Positions 48,987 through 60,060 of a stretch of DNA of 64,000 nt are shown here, in pieces (position 1 is the stretch's first letter; every line of letters starts with the position of its first letter). Origin of the DNA: Laguncularia racemosa. Taxonomy: Eukaryota; Streptophyta; Magnoliopsida; Myrtales; Combretaceae. The stretch is from positions 6,758,001 to 6,822,000 of the forward strand of contig JBBMOL010000013.1 in assembly GCA_037954665.1 (NCBI GenBank), in the 5' to 3' direction. Below the pieces are notes generated by a model. The model was not told where the DNA came from, did not search any database, and worked only from the letters and a program-made list of their open reading frames with translations. Both the position numbers and the translations under genes were made by a program.

Positions 48987-49973
48987 ATTTAATTCAAATG
49001 TCAAGAATACCAGAGAAGTGAATTTACTTAAACGGCGAAGTGGAATCCGGTTTGCATATCTTTTTAGGAGAACAAAATTCGATTTATGGGATCTGTATTT
49101 TTTCTTTTTTCCTTTTCTTGTGCATTTTGCCATTTTTGTCATCTAATGCTTGTAGCTTCTTCTCCATGTTCAGCAATGTTTCCGCCGGATTCCTTTTCAC
49201 CGTGGTTCCATTGGGACCCTTGTGGATATTGTTTCCATGTTAACTAATCTTTCACTCGTATTTCCATTTTGTATGGTGTTTTGGTTCCTTCTTTCGTAGC
49301 ATTGACTTGCGAAGTAGGCATTTTCCTCTTTGATTTCATTAGGAAAAGGAAAGATCTGAAGTTTGTTAACTTTCCCAAATGTATGCACTCGAATTCTAGT
49401 ACCTTTTGGCTCTATCACTGTTTTTTCAGCACAGTTCTGTTTTGCATCCTCGGTTACTTGGTGCTGTCTTGTTCGTACCATAACTTACTTTCAAGTTTCT
49501 ACCTACAAAAAGCAACAAGGAGAAATAATACAATTCCATTTGAAGTATGATACGTTAACAACATAATAATATTGAAAAATGAGATAATAGGGTGTGGTTA
49601 ACTTCAACGTGCATGATTGTTGGTTCATACTCTCATTTTATTTATTTTTTCATGCTAACAGGAATTGAATATGAAACGATGTACAATAATTATATGGTGA
49701 CTCTATATAAAATATGGTAGTGTTTAAATAAAATATGATTGCATTATGAATAGAATGTAAAGGAGTTTGCTACATGCACTTATAAAGAAATTGTAGGAAT
49801 AGACTATACAACTTTAATATAATTTTTTCTTTTTGTAAAGCATGTTATTTGATGTCTTGCAAAATGTTTTGGGGGGGTGGGGGGCTGGAAAGAAAATTTC
49901 TTGCAAATGTGCAGTTTCAGCTGTTCTAATTAAAATAAGCTTGACAAACGCCTTAAGTAACAATTAAAGACCT
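48987..49973. other. 3' flank of the IRK-like gene
   Basis: The first few hundred bases are presumably the 3' untranslated region. Open frames on both strands between 49040 and 49566 overlap one another and show no motif. A G-rich run sits at about 49868-49886. No further gene is present before the Harbinger element. Confidence 0.45.
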
Positions 49974-49976
49974 TAA

Positions 49977-50150
49977 GGTAGCGTTTGGTTGGCATTGGAA
50001 TTCGGTACTGGACTGGACAAAATTTTTTGTCCTCCGTTTGGTTGCCATCCTTGAAGCAAGTACTGGACTAAACACAAATATGGTACTGGACTAAATCAGA
50101 TATTTTAGTACCGTGTATAATTCGGTACAAAAAATTCGGCACTGGACTAC
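49977..50150. repeat. Left terminal and subterminal repeats of the Harbinger element
   Basis: Terminal GGTAGCGTTTGGTT is followed by GTACTGGACT-type words at about 50005, 50059 and 50083 and a variant GCACTGGACT at 50138. These match the reverse complements at the right end. Confidence 0.8.
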
Positions 50151-50512
50151 AACCCAATTTTTTCGAAATTCCCAATTTGCCCCTCAACGATCGCGTGTTA
50201 CTTTCCCTCTTTGTTTTACTCGAGTGTTCTGCCTTCACTTTCCGTTCATTCTTTCTTCTCTAATTTTTTCCCTTCATCGCGCAACTGCTTCGGACGAGGA
50301 ACCACGACAGCTTATCGGCGCCGATCCTTCCACCATCAGGTTTGTATGCTTCCATCTCTTCTGAAATCATTGATTCATTAACAATGTTCGTCGCATGGTT
50401 GTTCGATTTTTCCATGTCGTTGTCGCTGGTCCTTCTCTGTCGCTTCTTGTATATTCACGCATGCTTCTTGCTTAGATGGGGTTTAGCTGGTTAATTAAGT
50501 TGCTTAAGGGAT

Positions 50513-50583
50513 AGGGTTTAGGTTAATGGATTTTGATTTTAGGGTTTAGGTTAATGGATTTTGTTTTAGGGTTTAGGTTAATG
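50513..50583 (+). repeat. Short tandem repeat with telobox-like core
   Basis: About 2.6 copies of a 27-28 base unit beginning AGGGTTTAGGTTAATGG lie at 50513, 50541 and 50568. The units differ only by a two-base change and a one-base indel. The core AGGGTTTAGG resembles plant telobox or telomere-like sequence. It sits in the 5' non-coding part of the Harbinger element, ahead of the captured kinase piece. Confidence 0.8.
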
Positions 50584-50841
50584 AGCAACGGTATCCACTT
50601 CGGAAGTAATGGGTATGGACTTCTTCTTTACGATGGATTTAATGTGAAAGCTCTATTGACTAGAATGGTAAAAATGATAGGATCTTGAAATTAGGTTGTT
50701 CTTTGGGTGTTGCTGTTTGATTTTGTTCTCTGAGCTGAGGATAGAATTAGGGTCACTTGGAATGATTCTAGGTGCCACGTCTTAAACAAAGAGGAAGAGG
50801 AAGCTCTGCATCTATGTAGAGTTTGGGGATATTTAGTCAAA

Positions 50842-51386
50842 TGGATCCAGATAGCACTGGATGTTGCGAATGGCCTCCACTATCTTCACAATTTCACCAA
50901 ACCTGCTTACGTGCACAAGGATATTAACAGCAGTAATATACTACTGAATGGTGATGTCAGGGCAAAAATTACAAATTTCACTCTTGCACTAGAAAGAAGG
51001 AGGGAAACATCTGGGTCTTCCTTCATGACAAGTCATGTTTGTTCTAGAGGTTACACACCACCAGAATACATGGAGGCAGGGCCGGCAGCTGTGACGCCAA
51101 AGATTGACATCTATGCTTTTGGAGTACTGGTGTTGGAGCTAATTACAGGGAAGAATGCTGTTTTTCCATAGGATGGATGCGAAGTGCTGCTTTCAGAAGA
51201 AATTTCATCCATCATGGAATTAGAAAATGTAGAATACGAGCTTCATTGTGTTCTTGATCCGAGATTACAGAACTGCAGAAGTAAATTAGCTTCCAGATGG
51301 TGAGGTTGAGCTTAAGCTGCTTGGAGAAGGAACCAGAAAGAAGACCGGGTATGGGGGAGATACTGTCAACCCTACTTAAAATTTAG
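50842..51386 (+). pseudogene. Captured LysM receptor-like kinase (LYK4/LYK5-like) fragment inside the Harbinger element
   Basis: The segment matches the C-terminal half of a receptor-kinase domain. It begins WIQIALDVANGLHYLHNF, then HKDINSSNILLN (catalytic-loop position), an NFT in place of DFG, GYTPPEY (activation-segment end), IDIYAFGVLVLELITGK (the usual Asp-containing helix), and ERRPGMGE near the C terminus. The HKD/NF combination and the ISSIMELENVEYE stretch point to the LYK4/LYK5 group of LysM receptor kinases, which are often intronless. The frame is open from 50842 to a TAG at 51169-51171 (where the family has Gln), then continues, shifts frame near 51290, and ends at TAG 51384-51386. 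The LysM ectodomain, membrane segment and kinase N-lobe are absent. It lies between the left inverted repeat and the transposase, so it moved with the transposon or was captured by it. Confidence 0.8.
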
Positions 51387-51839
51387 GCAATTTTGAAGAA
51401 TCCTTAAATGGAAAGGATTGTATTTCCAGGTAGCAGCTAGAAGATGTAGATCAGTAGTGGAGATCATTTCAGCTTCCAGAAGAATAGATGATCTTATTTT
51501 CTCCGACAAAAAATAAATGATCTTATTATTAAATGAAAGTAGTTCTTATTCTGTCAATTATTACTTTCATCTCACAGCCAACATACATGACTGCTTTGCT
51601 TGGAAATTAAATAAGTTTAGGCACCAATGGACCACTCGCTTAGAAGATACAATGCCTACTTTAAGAGCATTAAATCATCCCAATTAACATATATACACTC
51701 AATGGACCACTCCGCCATCCTGACTTTATTGATATTATGTAGCATATGATGTTGTCCATTATGTTTTGCATTATGAAAATGATCTTTCCATCCCCAACGT
51801 TACACTTATGGGTCGTTCCTTTGATATTTCCTATAGATC

Positions 51840-53228
51840 ATGGATCAACATGGATTTCTGATTTGTCTTCTTGGATGGAGAGTCTATATCAATATGCTTA
51901 CAATGGCGGCAGCTGGTTTCTATTATATAAACTTTGTTTTGAATAGGATAGTAGAGAGGGGTGTATTGAATGAGCGAGCAATAGCTAGATATGAAACACG
52001 TCGAGAGGTGATTGATTCACTCATTAGTGGGAGTGATACAAATTGTTTATGGGAGTTAAGGATGTGTACGAATAGTTTTGCACATCTTTGTGAACTCATT
52101 AGGGTACGAGGGGGAATGCATTGTAATGGACGAGCAACAGTTGAAGAACAAGTTGCGATTTTTGTAAACGTCCTTGCACATCATACAAAAAATAGGAGTA
52201 TTCAAGTTAGATTTCGTAGATCAGGTGAGACTGTTAGTAGAAATTGCCATCAAGTGTTAGCTGCTGTGTTAAGGTTACAAGATATCCTACTTGCAAAACC
52301 CAACCCAATACCAGAAGATTGCATTGACGAACGGTGGAAATGGTTTAAGGTAATACAATTAATCTTTTCGGTACCTTCAGTTAATCAATGATGATCATGA
52401 TTACTTATATTACAATGTCAAATTTATTTCTGTTTCTTTGGGAACATATTAGGGTTGCCTTGGAGCATTAGATGGTACATATATTGCAGTTACGACACCA
52501 GTTGCAGATAGACCTAGGTATCGAACAAGGAAAGGGCATCTTGCAACGAATGTCATGGGTGTATGTGATCGTGACATGAAATTTATCTACATATTAGCTG
52601 GCTGGGAAGGGTCTGCATCAGATTCTAGAGTATTACGTGATGTAGTCATTCGATCTAATGGATTGAGAGTTGCACCTGGTAAGCATTTTAAAAAAGAAAA
52701 ATGTTTTCATTTTATTTATCCAGTTCAAATTTTTCATGTAAATTTATGCGGTTACATTTCATTGTAGGTTCATATTATTTAGTCGATGGTGGATATTCCA
52801 ATGCGCCAGGATTCCTTTCCCCTTTTAGAGGGAGGCGTTATCACATTCAAGAGTGGGCTACAAGTCAACGTAGGCCTCAAAATCATGAGGAATTATTTAA
52901 CTATAGACATGCAAGGGCAAGAAATGTTGTTGAGAGATGTTTTGGAATTTTGAAAAAACGATGGGGTATTCTAAGGAGTCCATCATTTTATCCCATCAAA
53001 ATACAATGTCGAATGATTTTGGCTTGTTGTCTATTACACAACTTCATTCGAATGTACATGCCACTGGACCCATTCGAGCACGCAGTAATTGAAGGAGATG
53101 AAGTTCCAATTGGAGAAAATGGAATTGATGCAATTGAAACAATAGAACCTACTGAGGCATGGACTGAGATGAGGAATACCTTAGCACAAGAGATGTACGA
53201 TGAATGGAGAGCCCGCCATAGGAACTAG
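51840..53228 (+). CDS. PIF/Harbinger DDE transposase (HARBI1-like nuclease), three exons, 398 aa
   Basis: It catalyses excision and insertion of the element into TAA/TTA targets, normally with its Myb-like partner. Exons 51840-52349, 52453-52678 and 52768-53228 join in frame with GT-AG introns of 103 and 89 bases. The N-terminal 40 residues are hydrophobic and include the usual MDQ start. The catalytic triad is complete: Asp in GALDGTYIAV at the start of exon 2, Asp in YYLVDGGYSNAPG at the start of exon 3, and Glu in ARNVVERCFGILKKRW. GSASDSRVL and CLLHNFIR are further family signatures. The stop at 53226-53228 is followed after 214 bases by the Myb-like gene. Without stops or missing catalytic residues, it could be functional. 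Confidence 0.92.
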
Positions 53229-53442
53229 AATGTCACTGATTGTTGTACTTTCTTTGATTATGTATCTTGGATCAGTGTCAGTATTGATTTTTCGTTATTT
53301 TTATATTATTGAAATCATTTGGTTGTCCAATTTTCAATTTTATGTTGTAATGTAACTTGAAATATTCTATCCACTGTTTCTATGCATGAATTACATTTTA
53401 TTTGTTTGGTTTTTGCCTTACACTATGCATTCGTTTACAGTC

Positions 53443-54373
53443 ATGGATAGTAGAGATAAAAAAACTAGACGTTGTTGGAGCCAAGTTGAGGAAGATACGT
53501 TATTGATAGTGCTGGAGGAATTAGTCGTTGAAGGATACAAAGGAGAAAATGGCAGCTTTAAGAATGGGGCGCATGAAGAAGCTTTAAAAAGAATGAAAAG
53601 CCACATTCCAGAAATCAATCTCAATGTCAGGCAAATTGTTAACAAAATGAAGAGGTGGGCAATGAAACTGGCAGAGGTTGTTGACATGATAAATATTAGT
53701 GGATTTGGGTGGGATGATGCCAAAAAATGTGTTATTGTTGATAATGATGCAGTTATTGCTGAATACATAGAGGTAAAATCAACATAATGTTTATTTTGAA
53801 ATAAGCTCATTTTTTATACGTTAATTCTTTGTTGTTATAATAACCATTTCTATTGTTTTGTAGAAACATCCAAAGGTTGCTAATCATGCCAACAAGGAAT
53901 TTAAAGAGTTTGAAAAACTTCAACGAATTTTTGGAAAGGATAGAGCAACTGGCAAACGAGCTGAAACACCAGCAGATGTGATACAGGACATGCAAACTGA
54001 TGGTGAGGATGCTTTTGATGAAGAAATGGAGTCAGAACAAGTGCCACAGTCTACTGAAGCCTCTAGCTATGCCTCACGTGATCCATCTGTGCGACCGACT
54101 CGCAAGCGTCCGATGGCAGAATATGCTGCCGAATTTATATCTACGTTTCAACAGAGCATTAGAGATGTTAGGAATGATTTTGCTTTACTTGCAGGAAAAA
54201 TTGCTAATCCTCCTAGGGACGATATTGTTGCAGAGTTGAAAACGTTAGGATTGTCGGAAAATGAAGAGTTGGATGTGCTTATGCAAATGGCGACAAATCC
54301 ACAGTATGAGAAGTTTTTTTGGAGGCTCGAAGGAGAACAACGCCTAGCATTTGTTAGGCGAATTATTGGTTGA
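53443..54373 (+). CDS. Harbinger Myb/SANT-like DNA-binding accessory protein, two exons, 279 aa
   Basis: In PIF/Harbinger elements this second protein binds the transposon ends and helps bring the transposase to DNA and into the nucleus. Exon 1 is 53443-53772 and exon 2 is 53864-54373, in frame across a GT-AG intron of 91 bases. The N terminus holds a trihelix/Myb-SANT-like domain (RRCWSQVEEDTLLIVLEEL at residues 8-26, and the Lys/Arg-rich third helix QIVNKMKRW near residue 68). The middle is acidic, followed by a Ser- and Pro-rich segment with a basic patch (RPTRKRPM) that could be a nuclear signal. The C terminus is helical (RLEGEQRLAFVRRIIG). An upstream in-frame ATG at 53386 adds a hydrophobic stretch unlike the family, so I prefer 53443. 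The frame is intact. Confidence 0.88.
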
Positions 54374-54939
54374 TATAAAACATGTTTGTAGTATTTATGT
54401 AATTGAGACTTCTTTCATTGGCTTTGTATTATCAAACCTCTCTATCCTCGTTTAGTACCTTCTATGGTTAAATCAGTTTTTGGATTTTGTAGAAGTTGTA
54501 ACCTTATGTATCTCCTGCAACAGAGTTGGCAGGTTTTCTATCAGATGTAGTTGATAGGTCATAATCATATAAACTACTTTGACTATCGAAGCATATGATT
54601 ATTATCTTATTTATGTCATTTATGCCTTGTCCTTATGAAATATAAAAGTGATTGATTTTCTAATCTAATCGATCTAATTTGTGGATAGATTTTCTAATTT
54701 TTAGGTCTTTCAATGACTTGTTTAAAGTGGTTGATGGATATGTGGATGGTTCAGTGTAAAAGTGTTTCATGTTTTCAGTGACATATTCAAAATCATAAAT
54801 AATGTATTATTTCATTAAATATAACATATTTCCTATAATATTTAATATTATATATTAAACCTTCAAATTATATTTTTTATAATAATATGAAATATATAAA
54901 AATAACTATGATATAAGCAAAATTGGCAAAATTATCAAT

Positions 54940-55194
54940 TTTACTCTGTCTAGTCCAGTCCAGTACTTTGCAATTTCAAACACTGTACAGCACAAAAGCT
55001 TTCTCCAGGGCAAAACAGTCAAATTACCTATGTTCAGTCCAGTACTTTGCAATCCAAACACTGGACAGCACAAAAATCCTTGTCCAGTACTGAACAAACC
55101 AAACGTGGTACAAAAATTTCTTTTGTCCAGTCCTTCATTTTTAGTCCAGTCCAGTACTCCTTGTTCTGTCCAGTACCAGTAACCAAACGGTACC
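54940..55194. repeat. Right terminal and subterminal repeats of the Harbinger element
   Basis: At least five AGTCCAGTAC-type words occur here, plus two related CAAACACTG(T/G)ACAGCACAAAA units at about 54978 and 55036. The array ends with AACCAAACGGTACC, the inverted partner of the left terminus. Confidence 0.8.
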
Positions 55195-55197
55195 TAA

Positions 55198-58100
55198 GTA
55201 ACATCTAGTTGGAATTGGAAAGAAATCCAGAGTAACCCCCACTCGCCCAAAACAAAAGAAGTTAATTATGGACTGGTTATACTTGATTATAATATGAATT
55301 CTAAAAGTTCTCATGTAATTTCATAATTTAAATTTTGAAAAAAAAAATATTGTTTCTTATAGATAATGAGAAACCAGATATCTAATCCGTGTCATATTTT
55401 TTTTAACAGCTTATCACAAGTGCATCACTACTAGTAATAAATAATAAGTAATTGCTCATGAAATCACCTGAAATTTATTTTATTATGTAATTAACTTAAT
55501 CTTAATGGATCTATCTATTCAAAAGATTTTATTTTAAACTCTTAACAAGTATTCAAATACATCCATTTGTAAACTCTACTTAAAATAGCCTATAGCAAGT
55601 GTCAAATCTACATATGTCCGTACATGATTATCAACTACTAATGTCCCACTAATTGGAATCTAGCCTTCAAAGGTGACATTAATGATGGGGTTATTAAATA
55701 TTATCGAAGATGTCAAAAGTGAAAGGGACTCGAGTCTTTCAAGATTCTTGGTACCCACCCTGAAGTAAAGAACATGAATGGTGGAGAATAAAAAATATTC
55801 AAAGGGCATTGAAAATGAACAAAACACATTGGCAGCAGGGAAAAAAGAAGTATAGAAGAAAGCAAAAACCAAAAACTTTGTCCTGGAAATTAACAAATCA
55901 TGGGACCATTTTGAAGGATTGAAACAGACAGAAGATTAAACAGTATTATATTGTCGGAATAGAAGCCTAGGCATTCACTCTTGATTCTACTGTTTTTTTC
56001 CAATGAACCATGTTCTTGACTGTTTCATCGCACTAAATTAAATTTCTCTTAGAAATAATAAAATACACAAACATTAGCGTGGAACATATTTGAGTTAGAA
56101 GTTTGAATTAACCATCATTATTTGACTCATCGACTATCTTATATTTTTATGGAAACGTACCAAGCTAATCCTTGATATTATTAGAAAAAATAAAAGGCCA
56201 AGAGTATATGTCAAAATACTTTATCTAGACAACTTAAGGAAGAGATCCAAATAAAATCTAGTTTAAGTATAAATTTTCTAAGAAAAACGATTAATATCTT
56301 GCCTTTTAAATCCTTTGTCAATTTTCAATTTTTACAAAACCATAGACACATTTTCCTAACATAAACATTAGTGCAATCTCGTGCACAAGGATAAATATTA
56401 CTTACACACGATCATTAGTAGTGAAATTTAGTATATTACACGTTATTGTAATGCTAGTGTATGGAATTAAGAATTAGACTGGCCAAAAGGTTATCAACCG
56501 ATAATTATGAGAGTTTAATTTGTATTTGTACACTAATAGATTAAAAAATTCAAATAAAAGATTTTGGATTACAAAGAGCATGGTAATTAATATGAAAAAA
56601 GAGAAAACAATTTTGTGCATAGTGAAACTATATCCAATTTGAATGAATAACAACAAGCTTGACATTTCATTTCAATACCATGTTATGACCTAATTCTCTC
56701 ATCCCCGTTTTTGTAAGTTACATAATTGAAAAAACAAGAAAAGAAAAAAAGCAATTATCGATAAATTATGGGCTGGGTCTGGGTGTCAGTCTCATGAAGA
56801 GTCGAAAAGGAGTTTAAAATTTGCAAGACCATGTGCATGGACTTCCAAAAATGTGATGTCCCTACTCCCTACCAGAGGAGCTATATAATAAATGAATGTT
56901 GTTGGGGTTGGACAAAGGCCGCATAATGAATTGGCATTGTCATCATCAACATCACATGCTATCCTCATATTAAAAAGCATACATGGCTTTTCTTTTGAAG
57001 ATAGAATATTTATTTCTTGATAAGTGGAAATGACAGACCAGAAGTACCTACTTTTTTTGGTACTATCTTAAACGCCCCTTTGCAGGATCCACTGGGATTT
57101 TACAGTAATAAAAACCCCTTTATTTACTCCTTTCATTTTGTCAAGATTCGATTAGTATTATTAAAGTATCAAGCATCAATAAGATAAGAAATGGTCCTAG
57201 TTTATATATTAAAAGAAGAAGAAGAAGAAAGGTGTGAGATAAGCTCCTGGGTTAAAATTAAATGGTATTTGCATGCATTTTTAAAACGTAAAACTAGACC
57301 ATATGGAATTAATGAGCTATTTTTCCTTTCAAGGCTACAACTATGATTAAATCAGTTAGAAGTATACAATTACAAATGCATAAATTAGGTGGACCCAGCC
57401 CATTAAATCATAAAAAAAAAAAAAAGAGTAGTGGGCTAGGATTCACTTTTTTTCCCTTTAATACACTATTCTTTAACCATGAAACCTTATTTTTCAATGA
57501 GTTAAAACAAGTGGGCCAACTTGGATTACCAGTTAGAACATATTATTGTACGGTCAACTCACTTAACTCAACATACTTATTAACTTATATCTCTTTGAAT
57601 CATCCTAAAATAGATAATATATAACTTTATAGTTGATTATTCAAAGTATAAATACAAAATTATCTATAAAATTAAATTATTTTTTAAAATTTTTTATTCT
57701 GAACAAGTTATTGAATTGATCCGTTCAACTCATCAAGTCCTAATGGATCAAATTAAATTGAAAAATCTTAACTTGTTTATTAAACGAGTAAGATGGCCAA
57801 TCCATTTAACGATAGCCCGATATATGCTGGGTTGGATTGATTCATTTGATATTGACTTTATACATAATATATTTGATATGATCTAAACTCAATTATTTAT
57901 ATTATTTATTACAATTTAAAATTTTCTTAACCATTAAAAGAAAAAATTACAACTGAAAAAGGGAATTCGTCAATTTTGAAGCTAGAGGGAGCAACTATTC
58001 TCAATTTACTAGAGCAATGTTCTCCAACGTAGTTTTTCTATTTTTAAAAACATCAAACATGGGCAGTAAGGTTAAATAACAAATTGATACCATACACGAC

Positions 58101-60060
58101 TCATTCGTTGCTTACTATGATCCTTTTTTCTGCTTTATTGGGAGACAGAATAATGGGCTTTTAACTTTTTATAAGCACGTAAAGATTGGAAACAGAGAGT
58201 ATCACTGAATGAGGATGCTGCATTGGTCAATGGAGATTCTGGATGTAACACAAAAACACAATTGCCCATGCCAGCATGTCCATTTTATGGAGCATTGAGC
58301 ACTGATCATTGCAGCTTTAGTATCTACCTATATATTCCTGAGAAAGTAGTAACCTAAGTTTGGTTTACTAATATTTAGCCTGTACCATAAGTTCATTAAG
58401 TTAGAGATTTATAATATAATTTTAGAAAGTGCCATCCGTAAGGTTAAAATTAAAAGAAAGGAAATTTTCCAATTTTCTCCAAACTCTAAGAAAATGCTTT
58501 ATAAAAAGCTAGCGAAAATTTCCCTCCTTCCAATTTTGCTTCCTTTTGCGAGCTTAAGAGGCAAAGCTTCTCCTATAAATCCCCATTCCTCTTCTCAATC
58601 CAAACACAATGTTATGTGGTGTCTATCATTGTCTCCATCCATTACCTTCACAGGCCCTACCACAACTAAATGTAAATAATTACCGGATGAGGCCCTTTTT
58701 TTTCTCCTTCTCCTCCTTTCTTATATAATTTCGTTTTGAATCGTAATTTTGATTAAAAATATTAACTTGTGATTCTATATCTTTAAAACTTGAGACCCAC
58801 CTTGGAGTTCATTGTGACGATCTATTTTAGCTTAAATCAAAATCATATATTTACATTGTGACTTGAAAAGAAACTTTACACATTTACACATTTTTCTTAT
58901 ATAAGTGAGTTACCTAGGCAACAGTTCTCATAAACTCTTTTAATTAGAAACCATCCAGCTTTTATTAATAAAGTACTATATAGAATTTTATTACCATATG
59001 CTAATCCCAAAAAAAAAAAATGGAGAATATCAAAAATACAATCTGATTTTTTTTCTTTATATATTTTCCTCCTAAAGTTTAAAACTACTAACTTGTTATA
59101 CTAAATAGAAGTTATATTTATCGAATTTATTACTTCTATCATCTTTATAAATATGTGCTTTAGCAAACACTTGATGGTAAAAAAGTGTAAATAGTGAAAA
59201 ATGAAGTAAAAGTTGATTGAAGATAATTTCCATATGTACATAGATCAATATATTCACATTGTTATACCTATTTATTGTTGCATCATACATATTATATAAT
59301 TGTTTTTTCTTTATCTTATAATTGAAGTTAGATTATGTGTTTTGCTTCATTTTCCTATATATTCTATTTCTCTACTCGTTCTACCTATAGAACAACCAAA
59401 CACTATTCTTGGCCAGGAATGCAATCAGGACGAATTTAGACTGGGTTCAATAAATTCATTACCCTGTAGGTTTACCTAAACCCTATAAGATTTTTTACTA
59501 AATACCCAAAACCCACCCAATAAGCCTGATAAGCAACTTGATTTGTAACCCCTTACCCATTAATCTTAAAAAAAAATTATACCATTAGTTTTAAGTCTCT
59601 ACTTATTTATTATGACTATATTTTTACAAAATATAGCTTATGTTTTTGCAAATAAATAAAATTTGCACTTTCAATATATCTAATTATATTTATTCTAATA
59701 TTATTCCAAAGTCTAGATCTTGGTAAATAAAATGACTAACATAAAAACGTTTTTAATTATGACAAGATGTGAATTACTTAACCAACATACAACTTAATAA
59801 AATAACACAAAGAATTAAAATGTAGTTGTCAAGTTATAATAAAAATAGAAAAGTTTTATAACATAATATCAAAGTCATTAATCCTATATTTTTTGTAGCT
59901 CTTCCTTAACTCTCATAATCTTCACATCTCATCTTCTCCATCATCTATCTGTAAACCTATCAAAAGGGGAAAAAAGAAAGCTCGCAAAATACATTAGAGA
60001 ATAGACAAATAATAGTAGTCTCATGAATAAAAAAAACTAATTATTGTATAATAAAAAATT
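55198..60060. other. AT-rich intergenic DNA, no gene seen
   Basis: No supported gene. A purine-triplet run of GAA units occurs at about 57214-57230. The interval 57520-57900 has repeated AACTCAC/CAACTCATCAAG words and may be decayed repeat sequence. The stretch 59400-59560, with AAACCC/CCCAATAAG words, may be the end region of the neighbouring hAT relic. Confidence 0.4.

Larger units (their letters stand above)
49977..55194 (+). mobile_element. Complete autonomous-looking PIF/Harbinger transposon, 5.2 kb
   Basis: The left end reads GGTAGCGTTTGGTT and the right end, on the opposite strand, GGTACCGTTTGGTT. The three-base duplication TAA flanks both sides (49974-49976 and 55195-55197), the classical PIF/Harbinger target preference. 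Subterminal regions carry many copies of GTACTGGACT/AGTCCAGTAC in the first 170 and last 250 bases, mostly in opposite orientation at the two ends; such arrays are typical binding sites for the element's own proteins. Inside are the two genes expected of this superfamily, both apparently intact and on the plus strand: a DDE transposase (51840-53228) and a Myb/SANT-like protein (53443-54373). An additional kinase-derived fragment occupies 50842-51386. Two open genes and well-matched ends suggest a fairly recent insertion. Confidence 0.9.

Noticed and set aside
49866..49890. G-rich run that might form a G-quadruplex
   Set aside because: Runs of seven and six G separated by one T do not give a clear four-tract pattern with normal loops, and there is no functional context.
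57343..57624. 93-codon frame with a poly-Lys run
   Set aside because: The Lys run comes from a poly-A tract; the rest lacks motifs and ends in AT-rich repeats.
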